This document shows positions 7,919 to 16,045 of a stretch of DNA of 64,000 nucleotides, in pieces (position 1 is the first letter of the stretch; each line of letters starts with the position of its first letter). The notes under the pieces were generated by a model. It was not told the origin of the DNA, did no database searches, and worked only from the letters and a program-made list of their open reading frames with translations. This DNA is from Leptospira_A soteropolitanensis (GTDB taxonomy: Bacteria > Spirochaetota > Leptospiria > Leptospirales > Leptospiraceae), in NCBI RefSeq assembly GCF_026151335.1, contig NZ_JAMQPP010000007.1; one strand, given 5' to 3'. The translations under genes were made by a program, and so were the position numbers.

Positions 7919-7932
7919 ATCGGATTGTTATC

Positions 7933-8565
7933 ATGTTAAAAATCGAAACCATTGAAGAGCTAGAAAGTAAAGTCGTTAAGGCTTTGGAGTTAATCCAAGA
8001 CCTGAGAACGGAAAATGCACGCCTGGAGACGGAAAACGAATCCCTCCGCGCGGAAAACGACCAAATGAAGCTCGCAATGGAGGAGAAGGAACGCGAACTA
8101 AAAGCACTTCGGACACAGCTCCAAGACGCAAATGATGAGTTAAACCAACTCCGTGAAAGGGAAGGACTTTTGGAATCCAAGGTCCACCAACTTCTGGGTC
8201 GTTTGGATGGGCTTCCTACAACGGGAAGTTCAGCGCCGAAATCACAACCAAGTGCAGATTCTAGCACACCAGAAACGGCTGCTGCAGTAGCGCTCACTCC
8301 CAGTTTAGTAGCAGAAGAAGATGATGAGATCATTCTTTTGGATGAGGAAGAATCTGAGTTCCATACAGAGGATGCTCTGGAAAAACCGCCTGCTTCTGCT
8401 TCTTTTGAAAAAGAGGAACTCGTTGTAGAGTCGGAAGAAGAGGTTCCGACTGTTGATATCGATGTAGATGATGATATTATCATTGACGACGATGACGAAG
8501 CGATCAGTGTTTTTGATGCTGATGACGATGATGATTTTTTAATTATCGAAGACGATCCTAAATAA
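7933..8565 (+). CDS. Coiled-coil protein with very acidic tail, upstream of zapA (ZapB-like?)
   Basis: The 210-residue protein has two parts. Residues 1-95 are a continuous coiled coil with heptad patterns (EELESKVVKALELIQ, ENARLETENESLRAEN, QMKLAMEEKERELKAL). From about residue 100 it is Ser/Pro/Ala-rich and disordered, and residues 135-210 are strongly acidic with Asp runs (EEDDEII, DVDDDIIIDDDDE, DADDDDD). ZapB, a division-ring protein that partners with ZapA, is a small coiled coil, and this gene sits five bases before zapA, so a ZapB-like division role is inferred. The length exceeds ZapB (about 80) because of the acidic tail. It could instead be an unrelated scaffold. Cytosolic. Confidence 0.75.
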   Translation: MLKIETIEELESKVVKALELIQDLRTENARLETENESLRAENDQMKLAMEEKERELKALRTQLQDANDELNQLREREGLLESKVHQLLGRLDGLPTTGSSAPKSQPSADSSTPETAAAVALTPSLVAEEDDEIILLDEEESEFHTEDALEKPPASASFEKEELVVESEEEVPTVDIDVDDDIIIDDDDEAISVFDADDDDDFLIIEDDPK

Positions 8566-8570
8566 TTTTT

Positions 8571-8888
8571 ATGGCAGAGTCTGCCCCAAATTCACAAAAA
8601 ATAACCAAACAAATCTTTGGTGAAACGTATACCATCGTTGGTGAAGCTTCCTCAGGTTACATCTCTGAGGTGGCTGATTATGTGGAACAACGTCTTTTGG
8701 ATTTATCAAAAACACTGCCTAGAGCATCGAAAACGAAGTTGGCAGTATTGTGTGCCCTGAATTTGGCAGACGAACTTTTCCAAATGAAAGACGCCACAAC
8801 CAAATTGAGTAATAATCCTGAATTAGAAGAAAGAACCAAAAAAATCATTTCTCTCTTAGAAGAGGGGATCATTGGGGATCATTTTTGA
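8571..8888 (+). CDS. zapA: Cell division protein ZapA
   Basis: This 105-residue protein has the ZapA pattern: an N-terminal beta part (KITKQIFGETYTIVGEASSG), then YISEVADYVEQRLLDLSK and a long helix through LAVLCALNLADELFQMKD to the end. ZapA binds and bundles FtsZ filaments at the division site. The family length is about 100. It directly follows a coiled-coil gene and overlaps the 5-formyl-THF cyclo-ligase gene by four bases (TTGA). In many bacteria zapA lies beside that ligase with the 6S RNA between them; here the overlap leaves no room for it. Confidence 0.87.
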   Translation: MAESAPNSQKITKQIFGETYTIVGEASSGYISEVADYVEQRLLDLSKTLPRASKTKLAVLCALNLADELFQMKDATTKLSNNPELEERTKKIISLLEEGIIGDHF

Positions 8889-9469
8889 ATCTAATTGCAA
8901 AAGCAGATGCTAGAGAAATTCTAAAAAAGAACCTACCTAACCTTCCCGAAAGAGAAGACCATGAAGCTGCGATTTTAAGAAGGTTATTTCCTCTATTACA
9001 AGGCAAATCAAAGATCATCACCTATTCACCCGACCTATTGTATGAAGTGGATGTACTTCCATTGATTGAATCTTGCCCTCTTCCCAGACCAACTGGATTT
9101 ATTGAGTCCAGACATTCTGCAAAATGGTACTTCCCTCGGATGGAAGAGGGAAAAAAACTTCGTTTCCTTCGTCCCTATTCTTTTGAGAAGAACAGCCTGG
9201 GTCTTTTTGAACCCATAGGAGATGAGGAGATCTCCGTAGACGAAGCCGAATTGATTCTTGTCCCTGCCCTTGGATTCAATCAAAAAGGATACAGGTTAGG
9301 ACGAGGTGGTGGGTATTACGATCGCATTTTAAGTTCAGAATCTGTGCAAAAGAAAACGGTCGGCCTAAGTTTTTCTAAACTTTTTCCCGTCCCATTCCTT
9401 GCAGAAACTCACGATTTAAAAATAGGAAAAATGATTACGGAAATCCAGATTCATTCGTTTTTAGATTGA
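8885..9469 (+). CDS. 5-formyltetrahydrofolate cyclo-ligase
   Basis: The 194-residue enzyme converts 5-formyl-THF to 5,10-methenyl-THF using ATP. The C-terminal RLGRGGGYYDRIL is the family signature, and the upstream ELILVPALGFNQKGY motif is typical. The N-terminal part (ILKKNLPNLPEREDHEAAILRRLFPLL) matches the helical region that varies between members. The TTG start overlaps the zapA stop by four bases, so coupling is certain at translation level. The TTG choice follows from the frame, as no in-frame ATG lies near. Folate interconversion in this position beside zapA is common. Confidence 0.93.
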   Translation: MNLIAKADAREILKKNLPNLPEREDHEAAILRRLFPLLQGKSKIITYSPDLLYEVDVLPLIESCPLPRPTGFIESRHSAKWYFPRMEEGKKLRFLRPYSFEKNSLGLFEPIGDEEISVDEAELILVPALGFNQKGYRLGRGGGYYDRILSSESVQKKTVGLSFSKLFPVPFLAETHDLKIGKMITEIQIHSFLD

Positions 9470-9505
9470 ATCCACGTAGGATTCTGACACGATTCCAGGT
9501 AGCAT

Positions 9506-10009
9506 ATGGACCAAGAAACATTACTCACATCCCTGGCGGAAAAAACCAAAATGGAACAAGAGTCCGATTTGGGAGACTTGGAACAGTTCCTTACATTTAC
9601 CATTGAAAAAGAATTCTTTGGCATTCGTTTGCTTCTAGTTCACGAAATTTTAAAACCAGTCCTCATTACAAGGATTCCGAACGTAGATGATTATATTTTA
9701 GGTGTCATCAACCTTCGCGGGGAAATCATTCCTATTGTGGATTTGAAAAAAAGATTTCATGGAACAGATTCTGAAATTTTTCCAGTTTCGCGGATCATCG
9801 TTATTATGTTAGATGAAAAGCGAATTGGTGTTCTTGTTGATGAAGTCAAACAAGTTGTAAAGATACAAAAAGATTTTATTAGTTATACAACAGATGACTT
9901 GTCGTTAAACTATAGTAAGATGGTTGAATCAGTATCTAGATACGAAGACCATTTAATTTTGAATTTGGATTTGGAACAAATTGTTGATTTTGTTTCATCC
10001 GTAAAGTAA
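9506..10009 (+). CDS. cheW: Chemotaxis coupling protein CheW
   Basis: This 167-residue protein has one CheW domain: FLTFTIEKEFFGIRLLLVHEIL, TRIPNVDDYILGVINLRGEIIPIVDL, and IGVLVDEVKQVVKI are the usual beta-barrel strands and loops. An N-terminal tail of about 25 acidic residues is extra. CheW links CheA to the receptor array. It opens a che operon, 18 bases before cheA. No methyl-accepting receptor gene is in this window, so the receptors are encoded elsewhere. Confidence 0.96.
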   Translation: MDQETLLTSLAEKTKMEQESDLGDLEQFLTFTIEKEFFGIRLLLVHEILKPVLITRIPNVDDYILGVINLRGEIIPIVDLKKRFHGTDSEIFPVSRIIVIMLDEKRIGVLVDEVKQVVKIQKDFISYTTDDLSLNYSKMVESVSRYEDHLILNLDLEQIVDFVSSVK

Positions 10010-10027
10010 AGAGAAAGGGATACGACA

Positions 10028-13000
10028 TTGGCTGGAATTTTAGGCGAATACACAGAAGTTTTCCTGGAAGAATCCGAGGACCAAATTGAGGAACTAAATT
10101 CCAATTTGGTAAAACTCGAAAAGGACCATGAAAACCCAGAAATCATCAATGACATCTTTCGTGCGGCGCACTCTTTAAAAAGTTCCTCTGCTTTTGTTGG
10201 ACTTTATAATTTATCTGATTTAGCTCATACGATGGAAAACCTTCTGCAAAAAATTAGAGAAGGTAGTTTAGAAATCAATGTTAAACTTGTTAATCTACTT
10301 TTTGAATGTTTTGATCTAATTAAGCAAGTAATCGAAGGGGTTGCCAATGGAGTAAAGGTGGAAACTCCTTTTACCGACATGATTAAAAAACTCCAAGATT
10401 ATGAAGCCTCACCAACTAAGGTTAGTCCAGCTACAAGCTCTGCTAAACCGAGCGAACCAGAGAAGTCTAAAGAAGGTTCTATTTCTCCAGTTGCTTTAAA
10501 TGAAGAAGAAATATCTGAAATCCGTCAGACTTTGAAAGAAGATAGTGACCAAACCGCTTTTTCAGTCTCTTTAAAGTTAAAAGACGAAACACCAATGCAA
10601 AATCTACGCCTTCTTTTGATTTTGCAATCAGTAAAACAATCGGGTGCAATCATTCAATGTAATCCTTCCGAGGATGCTTTAGACAATGGGCAGGGAAGTT
10701 TTGCATTATCCTTTGTTACCGTCACAAAACTAAGCAAACAGGAACTACATGTTCAGTGTAACATCGATATGGTTGATACTCTTTCTGTTGAGGAATTAAA
10801 ACTTCCTGAAACAGAAATGGAAGCTCTTGAAAAAAGAACTGATAATTCTCCTCTGTCTACTCCTGTAAACCAATCCACAAGTAATCTTGATTCAGAAGAT
10901 AAACATGTGGCAAAAAGTTCTACTAACTTTGATAAGGCTGTCACCGATTCTAAAGTAGTGATGAGAACCATCAAGGTATCTTCTGACAAACTAGACCAAC
11001 TCATGAATAACGTGGGGGAACTTGTCATTACCAATTCTGGGTTTCAAAAAATCTATGATGATTTGGTGGCACAGTTTGGTGAAGATTCATTATTCAATGA
11101 ACTAAAAGGTAAAATTGACCAAATCAATCGAATTTCCAAGGACTTACAAACTGGAATTATGAACATCCGTATGGTTCCGATTGGATCTGTGTTCAACAGA
11201 TTCACAAGGCTCATTCGAGATCTTTCTTTAGAAACCGGAAAACAAGTAAACCTAGTCCTTCGCGGCGAAAATACAGAACTCGATAAAAAAGTAATCGATG
11301 CCATCGGGGAGCCACTCATCCATCTCATTCGTAATTCCGTAGATCATGGAATTGAATCTCCAGCCGAAAGAAGAGCAGCGGGGAAACCAGAAGAAGGAAC
11401 TGTGGAACTCAATGCTTACCAAGGTGGGTCCAATATCCTCGTAGAAATTCGAGACGATGGAAAAGGATTAAACAAAGATAAAATTTTGAAAAAAGCGATC
11501 GAACGTGGGCTTGTGAACGAATCGGATGCTCAGAATTTAGCAGAATCCGATATCTTTCAATTTATCTTTGCACCGGGTTTTTCTACAGCGGATAAAATTT
11601 CCGATATATCTGGTCGTGGTGTAGGAATGAACGTAGTCAATAAACTCATTGAGGAGTTTAAAGGCAAAATTCTCATCCATTCCGAAGAAGGAAAAGGTTC
11701 ATCCTTTACCTTATCATTCCCACAAGCACTTGCCATCATTCCATCCATCCTTGTGATTATGGAAGAAGAAGTGTATGCTTTCCCACTTTCGGAAGTTTCT
11801 GAAACGATTAAAGTCAACTTGGATCAAATCACAACTCTCGAAGGACACGAGATCATCAACTTACGAGGTGAGGTATTACCGATATATCGGTTGAACCGAA
11901 TCCTTGGGCTTGCCGACAAACAAGAGATGGTGGAAGTGCCTGTGGTCATCGTGAACTATAAAACAAGAAAACTTGGATTTATGGTCGATGATTTGATTGG
12001 AAAACATGAAACGGTAATTAAATCCCTAGGTAAAAACTTCAAAGACATCCAAGGTCTTACAGGTGCTACCATTATGGGAGATGGAACTATCATACTTGTT
12101 TTAGACATTCCTGGTCTTGTGGAAATTGCAGCTGATAAAGTGGACTGGTCTGATCAGTTGGTAGCTGGTGAAATGATGAAGAGAGCTTCCACCATCCGTT
12201 CATTGGAAATGTCAGATTCTGAGTTTATGTTTAAGTCTAACCATCCAACAAACCGTTATAATGCGAAGTTGATTGAATTACGTGCTAAAGATAAATCAAG
12301 AATCAAAAAAGACAAACATAAAGTAGAAAAACATATCATTGTTCCAAAAGAAGAAGTGTTTGCGGAAGAACCAGTTACTAATCTAAAAATCACTACAGAA
12401 GTGGTCAAAACGGAATCTGCAGTGAATGGAGATTCCGGTGAATCATCCAAATCGGCAACAGCTACACTTGTGATTGATCATAAAACTGACGAAATCCATC
12501 GTTTGGCTGATATCGCAAAGATCGAAAATGTTAAGTTAACAGAAAGGGAACAAGCCGCAGAAATAATAAAAGGTTTTGTAGAACAAAAGGAAGAAAGACT
12601 AAATCAAGTAGCAGCCTTAAATTCGGATGCAATCAATGAGATCATGTCTTCGAAAGATATCAAAAAACTAGAGAATATCGTGAATACTGGTATGATGAAT
12701 GCTGGCGTCGTTTTGTCTCAGTTAGTTGGTAAAGAGGTGGAACTTTTTATTCCTGAGATCAAACTCACTGATAGAGAAGGATTGGCAAAAGAATTCAGAT
12801 ACTCGATGGATCAGTTTTTTGGCATGAAGATTCGTATGACTGGAGACCTCAATGGAAACCTTCTTATGATGTTCTCGGAAGAAAATGGATCTGAAATTGC
12901 GAAAGAACTTCTGGGATCTGAAGATGCTAAGTATGCAGAAGGAAATCACCACAAATTATCAGAAGATATGGTGTCTGTACTATCGGAAATATCTAATATT

Positions 13001-13234
13001 GTTTGTTCTAGTGTGATGAACTCCCTTTCCAATAAATTGAAAAAGGAAATTCTTCCTTCAGTTCCAGAAATGATTACGGGAAGTTTTATGGATGTGATAG
13101 ACATTGTAAAACCTGAACGAACAAAGTTTTTGTCCATGCACACGGAATTTAATCACCAAGGTAGTAATTTAATCGGTGTTTTAGTATTCTTGCCTGATTT
13201 TGATGAACTAGTAGATTTAATTCATAAATCATGA
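10028..13234 (+). CDS. cheA: Chemotaxis histidine kinase CheA with C-terminal CheC-type phosphatase domain
   Basis: The 1068-residue protein (TTG start) carries an Hpt domain (residues 1-110; phospho-acceptor H48 in FRAAHSLKSSS), a P2-like domain (about 165-260), the dimerisation helix pair (about 310-390), and a HATPase domain (about 395-560). The ATP boxes are HLIRNSVDHGIE near 432, DDGKGL near 475 and GRGVGMNVV near 528. A CheW-like domain covers 568-700. A 170-residue disordered linker then leads to a CheC/CheX-like domain (868-1068). The CheC family active site is [DS]-x3-E-x2-N-x22-P. The second copy is intact (S983, E987, N990, P1013); in the first, N886 and P909 fit but N883 replaces Glu. 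CheA normally lacks this module, so kinase and CheY-P phosphatase would sit in one chain. cheB overlaps by four bases. Confidence 0.95.
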   Translation: MAGILGEYTEVFLEESEDQIEELNSNLVKLEKDHENPEIINDIFRAAHSLKSSSAFVGLYNLSDLAHTMENLLQKIREGSLEINVKLVNLLFECFDLIKQVIEGVANGVKVETPFTDMIKKLQDYEASPTKVSPATSSAKPSEPEKSKEGSISPVALNEEEISEIRQTLKEDSDQTAFSVSLKLKDETPMQNLRLLLILQSVKQSGAIIQCNPSEDALDNGQGSFALSFVTVTKLSKQELHVQCNIDMVDTLSVEELKLPETEMEALEKRTDNSPLSTPVNQSTSNLDSEDKHVAKSSTNFDKAVTDSKVVMRTIKVSSDKLDQLMNNVGELVITNSGFQKIYDDLVAQFGEDSLFNELKGKIDQINRISKDLQTGIMNIRMVPIGSVFNRFTRLIRDLSLETGKQVNLVLRGENTELDKKVIDAIGEPLIHLIRNSVDHGIESPAERRAAGKPEEGTVELNAYQGGSNILVEIRDDGKGLNKDKILKKAIERGLVNESDAQNLAESDIFQFIFAPGFSTADKISDISGRGVGMNVVNKLIEEFKGKILIHSEEGKGSSFTLSFPQALAIIPSILVIMEEEVYAFPLSEVSETIKVNLDQITTLEGHEIINLRGEVLPIYRLNRILGLADKQEMVEVPVVIVNYKTRKLGFMVDDLIGKHETVIKSLGKNFKDIQGLTGATIMGDGTIILVLDIPGLVEIAADKVDWSDQLVAGEMMKRASTIRSLEMSDSEFMFKSNHPTNRYNAKLIELRAKDKSRIKKDKHKVEKHIIVPKEEVFAEEPVTNLKITTEVVKTESAVNGDSGESSKSATATLVIDHKTDEIHRLADIAKIENVKLTEREQAAEIIKGFVEQKEERLNQVAALNSDAINEIMSSKDIKKLENIVNTGMMNAGVVLSQLVGKEVELFIPEIKLTDREGLAKEFRYSMDQFFGMKIRMTGDLNGNLLMMFSEENGSEIAKELLGSEDAKYAEGNHHKLSEDMVSVLSEISNIVCSSVMNSLSNKLKKEILPSVPEMITGSFMDVIDIVKPERTKFLSMHTEFNHQGSNLIGVLVFLPDFDELVDLIHKS

Positions 13235-14298
13235 ATAAAAAACCAACAGTTGTCATTATTGATGATTCACTCCTTGTCAGGAATATCTTAAGTGATGCCC
13301 TAACCAAAAAGGATGAAGTGCAGGTCATTGCTACCGGGAAAACCGGGATGGATTGTATTGACCTAGCAGATAAGTTAAAACCAGATTTTATAGTCTTAGA
13401 TATTGAAATGCCAATCATGGATGGGCTTACGGCTTTGGCTGAAATTAAAAAATTAAAACTACCTAGTCATGTGATCATGCTTTCGGTTTTAACACAACAT
13501 GGGGCTGAAGCAACTTTCAAAGCTTTGGAACTTGGTGCAGTTGATTTCATTCCTAAACCATCCAGTGGTAATCAGTTTTCTCCAGAAGACATTGCTGCGG
13601 TATTGTCCGCAAAAATCAAAGGGTTTTCCGATTCAAGACAGCCGAGCATCGAAGTTCTACTAAGGCCTGAGAGGACCGAACGCCAATTAAATAAAAGTTT
13701 TCAAAAACCAATCAAAGTAGAGGCTATCGGAATTGGGACCTCCACAGGAGGACCGAAAGCTTTGCAGACAGTATTTGCAAGTATTCCGGAAGACTTTACG
13801 AAACCGATCTTTGTGGTGCAACATATGCCGGCTGGGTTTACTAAGGCATTTGCGGACAGATTGAATTCCTTGTCTAAGATACATGTGAAAGAGGCGGAAG
13901 ATGGTGATTTGGTGCAACCAGGAACTGCCTATATAGCTCCAGGCGATTACCAAATGAAAGTAATTGCGAAAGGAAAGGATCATTACATTGAGCTGAACCA
14001 TACAGGTCAGGTCAATGGGCATAGACCATCCATTGAAGTATTGTTTGATAGTTTGGTTGAGGCTTACGGGGGGGACCATCTTTTATCCATGATCATGACA
14101 GGTATGGGAAAAGACGGATCACAGGCCATAACCAACATTCACGCCAAAGGTGGTATTACTTTGGCGCAGAATGAAGCAACATCCGTAGTGTACGGAATGA
14201 ACCGCGTTGCTGTAGAACTAGGTGGGATAGATTTTGTCCTGCCGGTGGAAGATTTAGTACCAAAAATGATTGAATTATTAAAGTCGAGAGGGAATTAA
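13231..14298 (+). CDS. cheB: Chemotaxis methylesterase/glutamine deamidase CheB
   Basis: This 355-residue protein joins a receiver domain (1-120; IIDDSLLVRN, phosphorylation site D57 in VLDIEMP, KP pair near 109) to a CheB catalytic domain (from about 163). The active-site residues are S171 in GIGTSTGGPKAL, H198 in VVQHMPAGFT and D295 in MTGMGKDGSQAI. It removes receptor methyl groups when phosphorylated by CheA, giving adaptation. It overlaps cheA by four bases and precedes cheY by one base. No cheR methyltransferase is next to it in this operon, so adaptation needs CheR from another locus. Confidence 0.96.
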   Translation: MNKKPTVVIIDDSLLVRNILSDALTKKDEVQVIATGKTGMDCIDLADKLKPDFIVLDIEMPIMDGLTALAEIKKLKLPSHVIMLSVLTQHGAEATFKALELGAVDFIPKPSSGNQFSPEDIAAVLSAKIKGFSDSRQPSIEVLLRPERTERQLNKSFQKPIKVEAIGIGTSTGGPKALQTVFASIPEDFTKPIFVVQHMPAGFTKAFADRLNSLSKIHVKEAEDGDLVQPGTAYIAPGDYQMKVIAKGKDHYIELNHTGQVNGHRPSIEVLFDSLVEAYGGDHLLSMIMTGMGKDGSQAITNIHAKGGITLAQNEATSVVYGMNRVAVELGGIDFVLPVEDLVPKMIELLKSRGN

Positions 14299-14299
14299 C

Positions 14300-14662
14300 A
14301 TGGCAAGAATTTTGGTTGTAGATGATGCAAAATTCATGAGAACGCTCGTAAAAGATGCGTTAGTTGGCGCGGGTCACGAGATCGTTGGTGAAGCTGAGAA
14401 CGGTAACATTGCGGTAGAACAATACAAAAATCTAAAACCAGATTTAGTAACTATGGACATCACCATGCGTGAAAAAGATGGAATCGAAGCAACGAAGGAA
14501 ATCATTAAATTTGATGCTTCTGCAAAAATCATAATGGTAACAGCTCTAGGTCAGGAAGACCTACTGGCAAAAGCAATCAAGATGGGTGTAAAGGATTTTG
14601 TTGTGAAACCTTTCCCTCCAGAAAGATTGCAACAAGCTGCAGCAAAAGCACTAGGTTTATAA
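14300..14662 (+). CDS. cheY: Chemotaxis response regulator CheY
   Basis: A single receiver domain of 120 residues: ILVVDDAKFMRTLVKDAL (acidic pair D8, D9), phosphorylation Asp in PDLVTMDITMREKDG (D52), Thr in IIMVTALGQEDL (T80), and Lys in DFVVKPFPPERL (K102). No output domain is present, so it should work through the flagellar switch, as CheY proteins do. The sequence KFM..., then MREKDG is typical of motility-linked CheY. It ends the che operon one base after cheB and is followed four bases later by scpA, so read-through into chromosome-condensation genes is likely. Confidence 0.94.
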   Translation: MARILVVDDAKFMRTLVKDALVGAGHEIVGEAENGNIAVEQYKNLKPDLVTMDITMREKDGIEATKEIIKFDASAKIIMVTALGQEDLLAKAIKMGVKDFVVKPFPPERLQQAAAKALGL

Positions 14663-14665
14663 ATC

Positions 14666-15409
14666 GTGTCCCAAACCCCGGAGTTTATCGTCCGGTGGCA
14701 AAACCAGGACGGAGGACTGACAGAAGGACCTTTAACGGTTTTATGGTCTCTGATTGATAGTTATAAGGTGGATATTTTTGAAGTCTCCCTTTCGCGTATC
14801 ACATCTGATTTCATTCAATTTTTGAGAACCAGTCAGTCCTTATCGATTGAACTTACTTCTGAGTTTGCCGTGATGGCATCTCATTTGGTGTATTTAAAAT
14901 CCAAAGCCTTATTACCAGATCCTGGTTTTGAGGAAGAAGATTATGATCCTCCCCTTCCTAAAGAACTCGTCGATAAATTACTCGAACATAAAAAGTTTCA
15001 AATGGCCGGACAACGTTTGGCAGAACTAGACAGACTTACCGCAGGTATGTTTACCCGGGAGACCAACCAGGTTTTGGATGAAACGGAAGTTTGGTTGGAT
15101 GTAAGCCTTGTGGATTTGATCTCCGCTTTCAATTCGATTTTGGAACAAGAGAGTTCCAATGAAATGGAAGACCTCGTGCCAATCTACGAAGGAGTAAGCC
15201 AATACTCTGTAGAGGACAAAATGGCCTATTTACAGGGTCTTTTAGAAAAAACCGAGGAAATCCACTTTATGGATTTGTTCGAAACAGAAAAACCAGAAAA
15301 AAAAGAAATCGTCGCTGCCTTCCTTGCCGTATTAGAAGTTGTTAAAATCCGAGTTTGCAAAGTCATCCAACATGCAGTTTTCGGTGAAATCAAAATAGTC
15401 AAGGTTTAG
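14666..15409 (+). CDS. scpA: Segregation and condensation protein A
   Basis: This 247-residue ScpA (kleisin) starts with GTG. It has the N-terminal FIVRWQNQDGGLTEGPLTVLWSLID that binds the Smc neck, a second region with YLKSKALLPDPG and a charged linker (DYDPPLPKELVDKLLEHK), and a C-terminal winged helix ending in VVKIRVCKVIQHAVFGEIKIVKV. With ScpB it forms the regulator of Smc that compacts and segregates the chromosome. It directly follows cheY (four bases) and precedes scpB by six bases. Confidence 0.92.
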   Translation: MSQTPEFIVRWQNQDGGLTEGPLTVLWSLIDSYKVDIFEVSLSRITSDFIQFLRTSQSLSIELTSEFAVMASHLVYLKSKALLPDPGFEEEDYDPPLPKELVDKLLEHKKFQMAGQRLAELDRLTAGMFTRETNQVLDETEVWLDVSLVDLISAFNSILEQESSNEMEDLVPIYEGVSQYSVEDKMAYLQGLLEKTEEIHFMDLFETEKPEKKEIVAAFLAVLEVVKIRVCKVIQHAVFGEIKIVKV

Positions 15410-15415
15410 ATTCAT

Positions 15416-16045
15416 TTGGAAGAAAGAACTTATACTAAGGGCCTTCTTGAGGCGCTTCTTTTTTTATCTTCAGATCCAATCAAATTGTCTGCACTTGCCA
15501 AGTCTTGCGGGATCGAAAAAACAGAAGCCCGGGAGCTCCTCGACGAACTGATCTTAGACTACCAAGAAAAAGAAGGTGGATTTTTACTAAGAGAAATCGC
15601 CGGTGGTTATCAGTTTATCACCAATCAGAAATACAGCGAAATATTAGCGCATATCTTTAAAGATAAAAAAAGAGAAACCCTCTCTCGCGGGACATTGGAT
15701 ACACTTGCTATCATTGCTTACAAACAACCTATTACATTGACAGAATTGGATGAAATTCGAGGTGTTTCTTCTCGTGCTATGGTAGCAAGTCTTATGTCCA
15801 AGAAATTGGTGAAAGCCGTTGGGCAAAAGGAAGTTCCGGGAAGACCTACTTTGTATGGAACAACTAACGAATTTTTGTTACACTTTGGTCTCAGTAAACT
15901 AACGGACCTTCCTACACCTGTAGAAGTGAAGGAACTTAAATTTGATGAATTCACACCTGAGTCTATCATTGTGACTGATGAAACAGAAATGAATCCTGAT
16001 TTTGATACAAGCACACTACCGGAAGAATTACAAGAAGGGTCTTAA
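15416..16045 (+). CDS. scpB: Segregation and condensation protein B
   Basis: ScpB, 209 residues, has two winged-helix domains: residues 1-85 with TKGLLEALLFLSSDPIKLSALAKSCGI, and 86-165 with TLSRGTLDTLAIIAYKQPITLTELDEIRGVSSRAMVASLMSKKLV and the GRPTLYGTTNEFLLHFGL end typical of the family. It starts with TTG, seven bases after the scpA stop. An acidic tail of about 35 residues ends the protein. It binds ScpA in the Smc complex. The pheA gene follows without a gap (stop 16043-16045, ATG 16046), so all are likely one transcript. Confidence 0.92.
   Translation: MEERTYTKGLLEALLFLSSDPIKLSALAKSCGIEKTEARELLDELILDYQEKEGGFLLREIAGGYQFITNQKYSEILAHIFKDKKRETLSRGTLDTLAIIAYKQPITLTELDEIRGVSSRAMVASLMSKKLVKAVGQKEVPGRPTLYGTTNEFLLHFGLSKLTDLPTPVEVKELKFDEFTPESIIVTDETEMNPDFDTSTLPEELQEGS

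Noticed and set aside
8885..8888. Space for a 6S RNA between zapA and the cyclo-ligase
   Set aside because: The genes overlap by four bases, so the usual 6S RNA position does not exist here.
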